From contig DHMO01000047.1 of assembly GCA_002405835.1 (NCBI GenBank), forward strand, positions 1 through 5,952: a DNA stretch of 5,952 bases, written 5' to 3'. This stretch comes from Lentisphaeria bacterium UBA4640. Lineage in GTDB: Bacteria; Verrucomicrobiota; Lentisphaeria; Victivallales; UBA1829. The notes below the pieces were generated by a model. That model ran no database searches, was not told the DNA's origin, and was given only the letters and a program-made list of their open reading frames with translations. Shown in pieces: positions 1 through 5,952 of this stretch. The position numbers were made by a program, and so were the translations under genes. Numbering within the stretch: the first letter of the stretch is position 1; each line of letters starts with the position of its first letter.

Positions 1-61
1 GATTTTTATGGGATAGCTCTGTCTGATTTCTGTGAACTTTGACTTTTTTTCAGAAACGGAC

Positions 62-104
62 TTGACATTTCCGCAAAACGGTTCATCTTAATAGGATGTA
101 TATT
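62..104 (+). promoter_or_regulatory. candidate sigma70-type promoter for the topA operon
   Basis: A perfect -35 hexamer TTGACA lies at 62-67. The best-placed -10 match is CTTAAT at 87-92 (4 of 6 consensus bases, 19-bp spacer, slightly long). A better -10 match by sequence, TATATT at 99-104 (5 of 6), has no good -35 at standard distance. The two options predict 5' leaders of roughly 36 or 25 bases before the topA start. No other strong promoter-like element is visible in the 135-base leader. The -35 is clear, but the choice of -10 is uncertain and the promoter is inferred only from consensus. Confidence 0.45.
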
Positions 105-121
105 TTGCGAACAAGCTATAT

Positions 122-128
122 GGAGAAG
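122..128 (+). promoter_or_regulatory. ribosome binding site of topA
   Basis: GGAGAAG lies upstream of the ATG at 136. GGAG ends at 125, leaving 10 bases before the start, a little longer than ideal. It supports 136 as the start, as does the N-terminus MPDKLVIVESPAKAK, which matches the usual beginning of bacterial TopA. Confidence 0.6.
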
Positions 129-135
129 CGCGAAG

Positions 136-2679
136 ATGCCGGATAAACTCGTGATCGTTGAGTCGCCAGCAAAGGCCAAGACCATCGGAAAAATCCTCGG
201 GAAAGACTATATCATCAAGGCCTCGTACGGTCACATCAGAGATCTGCCGGAACGCGCGTTCGGCGTTGATATCGAACACGGATTCGTTCCGCAGTACGAA
301 GAATCAAAAACGCGCGGGAAAAACCTCGCCGATCTCAAGAAGACCGCAAAGACGGTTAAAGAAATCTATCTTGCCCCCGACCCTGACCGCGAAGGGGAAG
401 CGATCGCGTGGCATCTGCACGAAGTGCTCAAAAACACAAACAAGAAGGCCGATTTCAAACGCGTCGCCTTCCATGAAATCACAAAAAGCGCAATCACGAA
501 GGCTTTCCAGCACCCCGGCGAACTCAACATGAACCTCGTCGACGCTCAGCAGGCACGGCGCGTTCTCGACCGCATCGTCGGCTACATGATCAGCCCCCTG
601 CTCTGGTCCCGCATCGAACGCGGAGTCAGCGCTGGACGCGTCCAGTCGGTAGCGCTCCGTCTGGTCTGCGAGCGCGAACGCGAAATTCAGGCATTCGAGC
701 CGAAAGAATACTGGAACTTTCTTGCGAAGTTTTCGCAGGATGCCGGATGCGAATTTCTGACGCGTCTTGCGAAAATCAACAACGGCAAATTTGAAATCGG
801 AAGCAAGCAGGACGCCGATGCAGTTCTCGCCGCCGTCCGCGGCGCAAAAGCCTGGAAAGTCGCTTCCATTGAAACGCAGCCGCGCAAACGTTATGCGCCC
901 CCGCCATTCATCACCAGCACGCTTCAGCAGGCGGCGAGTTCGGCTCTCGGATTCTCCGCGAGCTCGACCATGCGCATCGCCCAGCAGCTCTATGAAGGCG
1001 TCGACACTCCCGCCGGACATCTCGGTCTCATCACCTACATGCGAACCGACTCCGTCGCGATTGCCGTGGAAGCGCAGAATGCCTGCCGCGACTTCATCTT
1101 TGCAAACTACGGACCGAAGTTCGTTCCGGCAAAGCCGAACATCTTCAAATCCAAATCCAATGCACAGGGCGCCCATGAAGCGATCCGTCCGACCGACGTC
1201 ACGCTCACGCCCGAATCGCTGAAAGATACGCTCGACGCTCAGCAGCTCAAGCTCTACAAGCTCATCTGGCGCCGCTTCCTCGCCTCGCAGATGGCTCCCG
1301 CAGACCAGCTCCGCACAACCGCGGACGTCGAGGGAACCGGCTCCGATGCGCGGCTCTACACCTTCCGCGCAACCGCAACCGTCACCACCTTCCCCGGCTT
1401 CCTCAAAGCCTACAACATCGAAGAGGAAGGCGCGGCGAAATCTGATGACGACGACACCCGAGACGCCGATGCGCTCGCCAAACTCCGCGTGCATGAGCCG
1501 TGCGCACTCGTCGACACACTCGGCGAGCAGAAATTCACCGAACCGCCGCCGCGCTTCTCGGAAGCAACACTCATCAAAGAGCTTGAATCCAACGGCATCG
1601 GACGCCCGTCCACCTATGCGACCATTGTCAACACCATTCAGGAACGCTCTTATGTGAACAAGGAGAAGGGCAAACTCATCCCGACGGAGCTCGGTTTCAA
1701 GATCAACGATTACCTTGTCGCCTCCCTCCCCGATCTGATCCAGGTCGGCTTCACCGCCGATATGGAAAATCAGCTTGACGGCGTGGAAGACGGCAAAATC
1801 CAGTGGACCGCCATGTTGAAGAATTTCTACGAGAAGTTCTCTCAGTGGCTTGCCGCCGCAAAGAACGCCGGCGCTCCCGAAGCGGAAAAAGCCGCAGCGG
1901 TTCTCAATCTGCTCCGCGAAGTCAAAGACTGGGAAGCTCCGGAAAAGGGCGGAAAACGTGTTTACGACGACAAGAAGTTCTATACATCCGTTCAGTCCAA
2001 AGCCGAAAAGGGCACCACGATTTCCTCGAAACAGTGGGAAGCTCTGCTGAATCTGGTCATCAAATATGCAAGCCAGCTGAAAGATCTGGATTCATGCACG
2101 GCGAAATATCATCTGGAAGAGGATGTCGCCGCCGCCCGCGAACGCGTGGAACAGTTCCGTAAAATGCGCGAAGAAATGCAGCAGCGCCGCGAAGAGGCCG
2201 CAAACAATGCGCCTCCGCAGGAAAATATCACGGCTGTTTTCAAAGCCATGGAAAACGTGACCTGGCATCCGGCGGAAAAACGCGGGGCCCGCGTTTACGA
2301 CGACAAGAAATTCTTTGATTCGCTGAAAGAACAGTCCGAATCCGGACGTGTCCTTTCCGAACGTCAGATTGCCGCGCTTGCCAAGCTCATGGCGCGCTAC
2401 CGTGAATCAATTCCCGATTATGAAGCATTGGTGAAAGAGCTCGGCGTGGAAGCCGCGGCTCCTCAGGCGGATGCCGGCGCGCAGGAGGAGGTTGACCGCA
2501 TCCTCAAGGCATTTGCCGAAGTAAAAACATGGGCGGAGCCGGAGAAAAAAGGACGCCGCGTTTACGACGACAAGGAGTTCTATGAATCCCTCGCCAAGCA
2601 GCGCGCAACCGGACGCATTCTCTCCCCGAAGCAGTCCGCCGCTCTCATGAAGCTCGCCGCAAAGTACAAAATTTCCTGA
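136..2679 (+). CDS. topA: DNA topoisomerase I (type IA) with a non-standard triple-repeat C-terminus
   Basis: Type IA topoisomerase, which relaxes negative supercoils by cutting and resealing one DNA strand through a 5'-phosphotyrosine link; cytoplasmic, nucleoid-associated. The 847 residues begin with a TOPRIM domain (about 3-115) carrying the metal-site glutamate E9 in VESPAKAK and the D82-P-D84-R-E acidic motif. The core follows, with SAGRVQS (165-171), the catalytic tyrosine Y301 in GLITYMRTDS, and HEAIRPTD (347-354). A late core motif, ESNGIGRPSTYATIV, lies at 484-498. An acidic loop (SDDDDTRDAD) sits at 436-445. The core ends near 575. Beyond it there is no zinc ribbon: the only cysteine after residue 456 is C654. 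Instead there are three related modules (599-644, 710-755, 799-844) separated by charged, helix-prone linkers. First gene of a probable operon; tsaD starts 11 bp after its stop. Identity as TopA is certain from the motifs; the role of the tail is unknown, with DNA binding the natural guess. Confidence 0.97.
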   Translation: MPDKLVIVESPAKAKTIGKILGKDYIIKASYGHIRDLPERAFGVDIEHGFVPQYEESKTRGKNLADLKKTAKTVKEIYLAPDPDREGEAIAWHLHEVLKNTNKKADFKRVAFHEITKSAITKAFQHPGELNMNLVDAQQARRVLDRIVGYMISPLLWSRIERGVSAGRVQSVALRLVCEREREIQAFEPKEYWNFLAKFSQDAGCEFLTRLAKINNGKFEIGSKQDADAVLAAVRGAKAWKVASIETQPRKRYAPPPFITSTLQQAASSALGFSASSTMRIAQQLYEGVDTPAGHLGLITYMRTDSVAIAVEAQNACRDFIFANYGPKFVPAKPNIFKSKSNAQGAHEAIRPTDVTLTPESLKDTLDAQQLKLYKLIWRRFLASQMAPADQLRTTADVEGTGSDARLYTFRATATVTTFPGFLKAYNIEEEGAAKSDDDDTRDADALAKLRVHEPCALVDTLGEQKFTEPPPRFSEATLIKELESNGIGRPSTYATIVNTIQERSYVNKEKGKLIPTELGFKINDYLVASLPDLIQVGFTADMENQLDGVEDGKIQWTAMLKNFYEKFSQWLAAAKNAGAPEAEKAAAVLNLLREVKDWEAPEKGGKRVYDDKKFYTSVQSKAEKGTTISSKQWEALLNLVIKYASQLKDLDSCTAKYHLEEDVAAARERVEQFRKMREEMQQRREEAANNAPPQENITAVFKAMENVTWHPAEKRGARVYDDKKFFDSLKEQSESGRVLSERQIAALAKLMARYRESIPDYEALVKELGVEAAAPQADAGAQEEVDRILKAFAEVKTWAEPEKKGRRVYDDKEFYESLAKQRATGRILSPKQSAALMKLAAKYKIS
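1930..2067 (+). repeat. TopA C-terminal module, copy 1 (residues 599-644)
   Basis: First copy of the 46-residue module. It starts at W599, has RVYDDK at 608-613, F615, S618, G626, S630, Q633, A636-L637, L640 and ends at Y644. It aligns with the other two copies without gaps (21 identities to copy 2, 23 to copy 3, of 46). A hydrophobic helix-like stretch (about 586-598) precedes the tryptophan, as in the other copies, so the full unit is probably near 58 residues. This is the most divergent copy, with V619 and I629 where the others have leucine. Confidence 0.9.
2263..2400 (+). repeat. TopA C-terminal module, copy 2 (residues 710-755)
   Basis: Second copy of the module: W710, RVYDDK at 719-724, F726, S729-L730, Q733, G737, L740-S741, Q744, A747-L748, L751, Y755. 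It is 26 of 46 identical to copy 3, the closest pair. Its preceding helix (about 698-709) is one residue shorter than in copy 3. It is separated from copy 1 by 65 residues rich in E, R and Q (especially 663-692), a likely long helix or coiled coil. Confidence 0.9.
2530..2667 (+). repeat. TopA C-terminal module, copy 3 (residues 799-844)
   Basis: Third copy of the module: W799, RVYDDK at 808-813, F815, S818-L819, Q822, G826, L829-S830, Q833, A836-L837, L840, Y844. It ends three residues before the protein's C-terminus, so the protein finishes with a complete module and is not truncated. The 43-residue linker from copy 2 holds an alanine-rich stretch (VEAAAPQADAGAQ, 771-783). Confidence 0.9.
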
Positions 2680-2684
2680 AGGAG
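2679..2684 (+). promoter_or_regulatory. ribosome binding site of tsaD, overlapping the topA stop
   Basis: AAGGAG at 2679-2684 is a strong Shine-Dalgarno match 6 bases before the ATG at 2691. Its first A is the last base of the topA TGA stop (2677-2679). It fixes the tsaD start and suggests that ribosomes finishing topA can reinitiate on tsaD. Confidence 0.85.
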
Positions 2685-2690
2685 ATAAAA

Positions 2691-3770
2691 ATGACCGCAA
2701 TCATAGGTTTTGAATCCAGCTGCGACGAAACCGCCGTGGCGGTTGTTGTCGACGGACGCAAAGTGCTTTCAAATGCAATTGCTTCCCAGATTGCCAAACA
2801 CGCCGTTTACGGCGGAGTGGTTCCGGAACTTGCCGCGCGCGAGCACCTCACCGCAATCCGCCGGGTTACTGATGAATCGCTCAAAGAGGCCGGCGTGACG
2901 ATGGATCAGATTGATGCGGTGGCCGTCACCAACGGTCCCGGACTCGTCCCCGCGCTTCTGGTCGGTGTCAATTTCGCCAAAGGTTTTGCCGCCGCATATA
3001 AAAAGCCGCTTATCGGAATCAACCATTTTCTCGGACACATCTACGGAGTCTTTCTGGATCAGGAAGAGGATATTTTCGCAAAGAAAGAGCTGTTCCCGAT
3101 GGTCGGACTCGTTGTTTCCGGCGGACACACATCTCTCGTTCTCATCAAAGAGGACGGAACGGCAAACGTCATCGGGACAACCCTTGACGATGCCGCTGGC
3201 GAAGCGTTTGACAAGGCCGCCAAGATGCTCAACCTCGGCTATCCCGGAGGACCCGTCATTGAAAAGGCGGCGCGGAACGGCGATGCTCACCGCTTCAGTT
3301 TCCCCCGCTCGCTCACCGGAACCGCAGGCAAGGCGCTCGCTCCGGAAAACCGCTTCAACTTCAGCTTCAGCGGAGTAAAAACGGCTCTGCTGTATCATGC
3401 GAAAAAACTCTGCGGGGAAAATACCGAAGCTCTTGACGGTCAGGATCTTTACGACACGCTCGCATCCTATCAGGACGCCATCGTCGGGGTTCTCTGCGAA
3501 AAGGCGTTCGATGCAGCGCGTTTCTTCCATGCAAAAAGTCTGATTCTCTGCGGCGGCGTCGCCTGCAACGGTTATCTGCGGGAACATTTCGAAGCCGGAG
3601 CGCCGAAAAACGTCAAAGTTCTTCTTGCTCCGCGCAAGTACTGCACGGACAACGCCGCAATGATCGCCGGACTCGCCTGCCGCTATTACCGGGCGGGTGA
3701 ATTCGCCGACATGTCGCTTGACGCATACGCCCGCATCCCGCGGGAATTCAAGATTCCGTTTCAGGCATAA
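2691..3770 (+). CDS. tsaD: tRNA N6-adenosine threonylcarbamoyltransferase TsaD
   Basis: TsaD (Kae1/YgjD/Gcp family) transfers the threonylcarbamoyl group from threonylcarbamoyl-AMP to A37 of tRNAs reading ANN codons, forming t6A. In bacteria it works with TsaB and TsaE using the TsaC product; none of these partners is in the window. Seen here: the N-terminal ASKHA-fold start GFESSCDETAVAVV (6-19), GGVVPELAAREH (41-52), GPGLVPALLVGVNFAKG (82-98), the metal-binding HxxxH pair H112 and H116 in NHFLGH, VSGGHT (142-147), DDAAGEAFDKAAK (166-178), GYPGGP (183-188), FSFSGVKTA (224-232), LCGGVACN (286-293) and the metal-site D320 in CTDNAAMIA. The 359-residue length is normal for bacteria and no key residue is missing. 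Second gene of the operon, 11 bp after topA, with a strong ribosome binding site. Cytoplasmic. Confidence 0.97.
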   Translation: MTAIIGFESSCDETAVAVVVDGRKVLSNAIASQIAKHAVYGGVVPELAAREHLTAIRRVTDESLKEAGVTMDQIDAVAVTNGPGLVPALLVGVNFAKGFAAAYKKPLIGINHFLGHIYGVFLDQEEDIFAKKELFPMVGLVVSGGHTSLVLIKEDGTANVIGTTLDDAAGEAFDKAAKMLNLGYPGGPVIEKAARNGDAHRFSFPRSLTGTAGKALAPENRFNFSFSGVKTALLYHAKKLCGENTEALDGQDLYDTLASYQDAIVGVLCEKAFDAARFFHAKSLILCGGVACNGYLREHFEAGAPKNVKVLLAPRKYCTDNAAMIAGLACRYYRAGEFADMSLDAYARIPREFKIPFQA

Positions 3771-3773
3771 GGA
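3769..3773 (+). promoter_or_regulatory. ribosome binding site of the HAD hydrolase gene
   Basis: AAGGA at 3769-3773 uses the last two bases of the tsaD TAA stop and lies 9 bases before the ATG at 3783. It supports this start and repeats the stop/Shine-Dalgarno overlap seen at the topA-tsaD junction. Confidence 0.7.
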
Positions 3774-3782
3774 CAGCCGAAC

Positions 3783-4427
3783 ATGAACCGCTGCATTATT
3801 TTCGACCTCGATGGAACACTCATCGACTCCATCGCGGATATCGCGCTTGCAACAAACCGGATGCGGGAACATTACGGGCTCGTTCCCCTGCCCGAGAAAA
3901 CGGTTGTGGGGTACGTCGGACACGGGATCGCCCAGCTTGCCGCCCTCGCGGTTGCGGATGCACCACACATCAACCCGGATGATGCCACAAAAGAAGTTTT
4001 GCGGGCTTACCGCAACGATCCGGTTGTTCATACCGCACTCTATCCCGGAGCGGCGGATGGTCTCCGCATTCTGAAAACAGCGGGATTCCGTCTTGCGACG
4101 GCCTCCAACAAGCCGGATGAACTCTGCGTGCCGATTCTGAAAAAACTCGGCGTCCTCGATCTCTTCGATGCCATCATCGGCGGTGGCCGTTCCATCGCGA
4201 TGAAACCGGCTCCGGATATGTTGCTCTACGCGCTCAAGGAAACAGGTTCCGATCCGGCGCTCAGCTGGATGTGCGGCGATTCCGAGCCGGATATGACCTC
4301 CGGCCGTGCCGCCGGATGCCGGACTGCCTATGCCGCTTACGGATTCGGAAAACCGGCCGAGGGTTCATGGGATTTCAAGGCAAATTCATTTCTTGAGTTT
4401 GTTTATCACGCTCTGAAGAACAGATGA
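3783..4427 (+). CDS. HAD-family phosphatase, phosphoglycolate phosphatase-like
   Basis: A 214-residue haloacid dehalogenase-superfamily phosphatase with a helical C1 cap. Motif I is FDLDGTLIDS, with nucleophile D8 and acid/base D10. The cap spans about 16-85 and includes VGYVGHGIAQL (42-52), similar to the VGNG segment of Gph proteins. LYPGA (86-90) leads back into the core. Motif II is S108 in ATASNK, motif III is K141 in MKPAPD, and motif IV is GDSEPD (165-170) with D166 and D170. Together these resemble Gph, which hydrolyses 2-phosphoglycolate, a product of DNA 3'-phosphoglycolate repair, to glycolate. Substrate cannot be fixed from sequence: a PpaX-like pyrophosphatase or another sugar-phosphate phosphatase is possible, so I give no symbol. 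All catalytic residues are present. Start is 12 bp after tsaD; the stop overlaps the next start by 4 bp (ATGA). Cytoplasmic. Confidence 0.88.
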   Translation: MNRCIIFDLDGTLIDSIADIALATNRMREHYGLVPLPEKTVVGYVGHGIAQLAALAVADAPHINPDDATKEVLRAYRNDPVVHTALYPGAADGLRILKTAGFRLATASNKPDELCVPILKKLGVLDLFDAIIGGGRSIAMKPAPDMLLYALKETGSDPALSWMCGDSEPDMTSGRAAGCRTAYAAYGFGKPAEGSWDFKANSFLEFVYHALKNR

Positions 4428-5164
4428 TGCAGGATTTCCTGAAAGGTGCGTCCCTGGTCTTTCAGGGAATCTTATTTTTCTACCGGACGCCTTCTCTTTG
4501 GAAGTATTCCGCCGTCCCGCTCTTTCTTGTCCTGATTTTCTATGTTCTGATTTTCTACTTGTCCTTCCGCTTTGCCCTTCCGTGGATCTTGGATTTTCTT
4601 CCGGATCCTGCGAATCATACGCTCTGGCTTCGCTGGCTGATTTACCCGCTGCGCTGGCTGACGGCGATTTCCTGCGGCACGGCGCTGCTGCTGGTTTCAT
4701 ATCAGACGCTGAGCACACTCTATGAAATCACGGGCTCGCTGTTCTTTGACGCCATGATTGTGGAAATCGAAAAGACGCGTTATTCACACACCGCCGTCCC
4801 GCTCTCGTTCCGTCAGAATCTGGCGGGGGCTTTGCAGAGCGTTGGATATTCCATCGGAACGCTTCTCATAACAATCATCCTGCTGCCGCTTGGTCTTCTG
4901 ATTCCTGTAATCGGCGTGGTCCTGATGACGCTGGTTCTCGGATGGAGACAAGGACAAACCTACATTTTCTCCAGCGGTTTCAACCGCGGGTATTCCCTGC
5001 CGGAAATCCGCCGGATTGCGGAAAAGCGGAAAATGCTGCTTCTGGGATTCGGAACAACAATCTATCTGCTGTATCTGATTCCCGTCGCAGCAATTCCGCT
5101 TATTCCAGGTTACATTGTTTCCGGCGTTCTGCTCTTCAACGAAGAACTTTCCGGTCAGCCGTAA
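4424..5164 (+). CDS. EI24/CysZ-like integral membrane protein
   Basis: A 246-residue hydrophobic protein resembling the EI24 family (Pfam EI24), which includes the sulfate permease CysZ. Likely membrane segments are about 29-50, 70-95, 142-173 (long enough for a re-entrant or double helix), 203-221 and 222-238. Between segments two and three lies a soluble stretch (about 96-135) with charged IEIEKTRY-type character. Family-like features are the N-terminal GASLVFQGILFFYRTPSLWKY region (8-28) and the final LIPGYIVSGVLLFNEE. There is no separate signal peptide; it should sit in the cytoplasmic membrane. Whether it moves sulfate is unknown: no cys genes are nearby and the family is functionally mixed. 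Its ATG overlaps the upstream TGA (ATGA, 4424-4427) with only a weak GAAGAA ahead (4415-4420), so translation is probably coupled. A second ATG directly follows at 4427. The 3' end overlaps eno by 10 bp tail to tail. Confidence 0.75.
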   Translation: MMQDFLKGASLVFQGILFFYRTPSLWKYSAVPLFLVLIFYVLIFYLSFRFALPWILDFLPDPANHTLWLRWLIYPLRWLTAISCGTALLLVSYQTLSTLYEITGSLFFDAMIVEIEKTRYSHTAVPLSFRQNLAGALQSVGYSIGTLLITIILLPLGLLIPVIGVVLMTLVLGWRQGQTYIFSSGFNRGYSLPEIRRIAEKRKMLLLGFGTTIYLLYLIPVAAIPLIPGYIVSGVLLFNEELSGQP

Positions 5165-5952
5165 ACCGCGCTTCTGCCAAGTTCTGCGGCAATCGCCATG
5201 AGACGGTTGTACTTGCAGATGCGGTCCGTCCGGCTCAGCGATCCAGTCTTGATTTGTCCCGCATTCGCGGCAACCGCAAGATCCGCAATTGTTGTGTCTT
5301 CGGTCTCGCCGGAACGGTGGCTGATGACCGCCGCAAAACCTGCCTTCTGCGCCATTTCAACCGCATCCAGAGTTTCAGTCAGCGAACCGATCTGGTTCAC
5401 TTTGACTAGAATCGCATTCGCAGCTTTCCGTTCAATCGCTTTCTTCAGATACGCAACATTCGTTACGAGCAAATCATCACCGACAAGCTGGATGCATGCG
5501 CCGAGCTGTGCCGTCAGCGCAATCCAGCCGTCCCAGTCGTTCTCCGCCATGCCGTCTTCAATGGAGTCGATCGGGTAAGTTTCGACAAGTTTGCGCAGAT
5601 AATCGATCTGAGCAGCGGAATCGCGGGAGCCGCCGTTCGATTTTTTGTAGACGTAGAGTTTCCGTTCCCTGTCATAAAACTCGGAGGAAGCACAGTCAAG
5701 AGCAAGGGAAATCTCTCCGCCTTCGCATTTGCGTCCGGGCTTGAATCCAGCAAGAGAGATTGCCTCAAGAATCGTTTCGAACGCCTCTTCCGTACCGTTC
5801 AGCGCGGGAGCGAAACCGCCCTCATCGCCGACAGCCGTGCTGAATCCCTTTTTTCGCAAAATGGATTTGAGCGCGTGAAAGACTTCCGTTCCGTAACGGA
5901 CCGCCTCCGGAAAATCCGGAGCTCCGACCGGACGGATCATGAATTCCTGGAA
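5155..5952 (-). CDS. eno: enolase, C-terminal part (gene continues past the window end)
   Basis: Enolase (phosphopyruvate hydratase) interconverts 2-phosphoglycerate and phosphoenolpyruvate in glycolysis and gluconeogenesis; cytoplasmic, Mg-dependent. The 265 visible codons cover the catalytic barrel from FQEFMIRPVGAPDF to the C-terminal SAVYG. Clear motifs, in order: VGDEGGFAP with the catalytic glutamate pair region; ALDCASSEFY with a Mg-binding aspartate; SIEDGMAENDWDGW with the second Mg ligand (E in IED); LVGDDLLVTN with the third; KVNQIGSLTET with the catalytic lysine; SHRSGETEDTTIADLA; and GQIKTGSLSRTDR. The in-frame Met at 5938-5940 is internal: reading continues in frame to the window edge with conserved FQEF, and roughly 165 N-terminal residues lie outside. 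No key residue is missing. The stop is at 5155-5157, inside the end of the convergent membrane protein gene. Its promoter is outside the window. Confidence 0.97.
   Translation of the reverse strand, partial: FQEFMIRPVGAPDFPEAVRYGTEVFHALKSILRKKGFSTAVGDEGGFAPALNGTEEAFETILEAISLAGFKPGRKCEGGEISLALDCASSEFYDRERKLYVYKKSNGGSRDSAAQIDYLRKLVETYPIDSIEDGMAENDWDGWIALTAQLGACIQLVGDDLLVTNVAYLKKAIERKAANAILVKVNQIGSLTETLDAVEMAQKAGFAAVISHRSGETEDTTIADLAVAANAGQIKTGSLSRTDRICKYNRLMAIAAELGRSAVYG

Noticed and set aside
27..56. TTTCTG (27-32) with CAGAAA (51-56) and a T tract at 44-50 as a terminator of an upstream gene
   Set aside because: The stem is only six mostly A/T pairs and the T tract lies inside the 18-base loop rather than after the stem. 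This does not fit an intrinsic terminator.
88..279. A 63-codon - strand frame covering the topA promoter and 5' end
   Set aside because: It overlaps the promoter, leader and the conserved TopA N-terminus in antisense, and shows no recognisable domain. Nothing supports it as a divergent gene.
304..1494. A 396-codon open frame on the - strand inside topA
   Set aside because: It is fully antisense to the catalytic core of topA, whose motifs are unmistakable, and its translation shows no recognisable domain. Long antisense frames are expected here from the codon bias.
1803..2162. A 119-codon + strand frame overlapping the TopA C-terminal repeats, considered as a sign of a frameshift or alternative product
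   Set aside because: The topA frame continues unbroken through three well-conserved modules, so no frameshift is needed. The alternative product is arginine/serine-rich, typical of an out-of-frame reading.
2041..2220. Possible zinc-binding site in the TopA tail around C654 and nearby histidine H659
   Set aside because: Only a single cysteine is present and there is no second Cx2C or CxxH pair within the tail, so a zinc ribbon is not supported.
2769..4031. A 420-codon open frame on the - strand across tsaD and the start of the HAD gene
   Set aside because: It lies antisense to two genes with intact catalytic motifs, crosses their boundary, and its cysteine- and arginine-rich translation resembles no family. 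It is a shadow of codon bias.
4942..5409. A 155-codon + strand frame running from the EI24-like gene into eno antisense
   Set aside because: It is out of frame with the membrane protein and antisense to conserved enolase motifs, with no recognisable domain.
5155..5940. Enolase gene starting at the Met at 5938-5940
   Set aside because: Enolase needs an N-terminal domain of about 130-165 residues before this point, and the codons between 5940 and 5952 encode FQEF, a conserved continuation. The gene is cut by the window, not short.

Overview
The window is a compact stretch of ordinary bacterial chromosome, almost fully coding. It holds four genes in a row on the + strand and the 3' part of a fifth gene converging from the - strand. 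I see no RNA genes, insertion sequences, CRISPR arrays, phage genes or attachment sites. The sequence is moderately GC-rich. Its codon use looks uniform by eye, so nothing suggests recent transfer. The organism is a bacterium. My best guess is a member of the Lentisphaerota/Verrucomicrobiota (PVC) group, based on general protein and codon flavour and the unusual tail of the topoisomerase. This is a low-confidence impression, not a demonstrated placement.

Layout: bases 1-135 are a leader with a plausible sigma70-type promoter (TTGACA at 62-67) and a ribosome binding site. They are followed by topA (136-2679, DNA topoisomerase I), tsaD (2691-3770, tRNA t6A37 synthesis), a phosphoglycolate phosphatase-like HAD hydrolase (3783-4427) and an EI24/CysZ-like membrane protein (4424-5164). 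The gaps between these four genes are 11 bp, 12 bp and a 4-bp ATGA overlap, so they are very probably one operon driven from the leader. On the - strand, enolase (eno) ends at 5155, overlapping the last 10 bp of the membrane protein gene, and runs out of the window at 5952.

How the genes fit together: the operon mixes DNA supercoiling control, an essential tRNA modification, phosphate-ester housekeeping and a membrane protein. This is a housekeeping cluster rather than a single pathway. Enolase is a separate glycolytic transcription unit.

The one unusual element is the C-terminus of TopA. The usual four-cysteine zinc ribbons are absent. In their place are three copies of a 46-residue module that align without gaps (residues 599-644, 710-755 and 799-844) and share 19 invariant positions, including a W-x8-R-V-Y-D-D-K block. 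The rest of the window is conventional, and I did not find a new multi-gene system.
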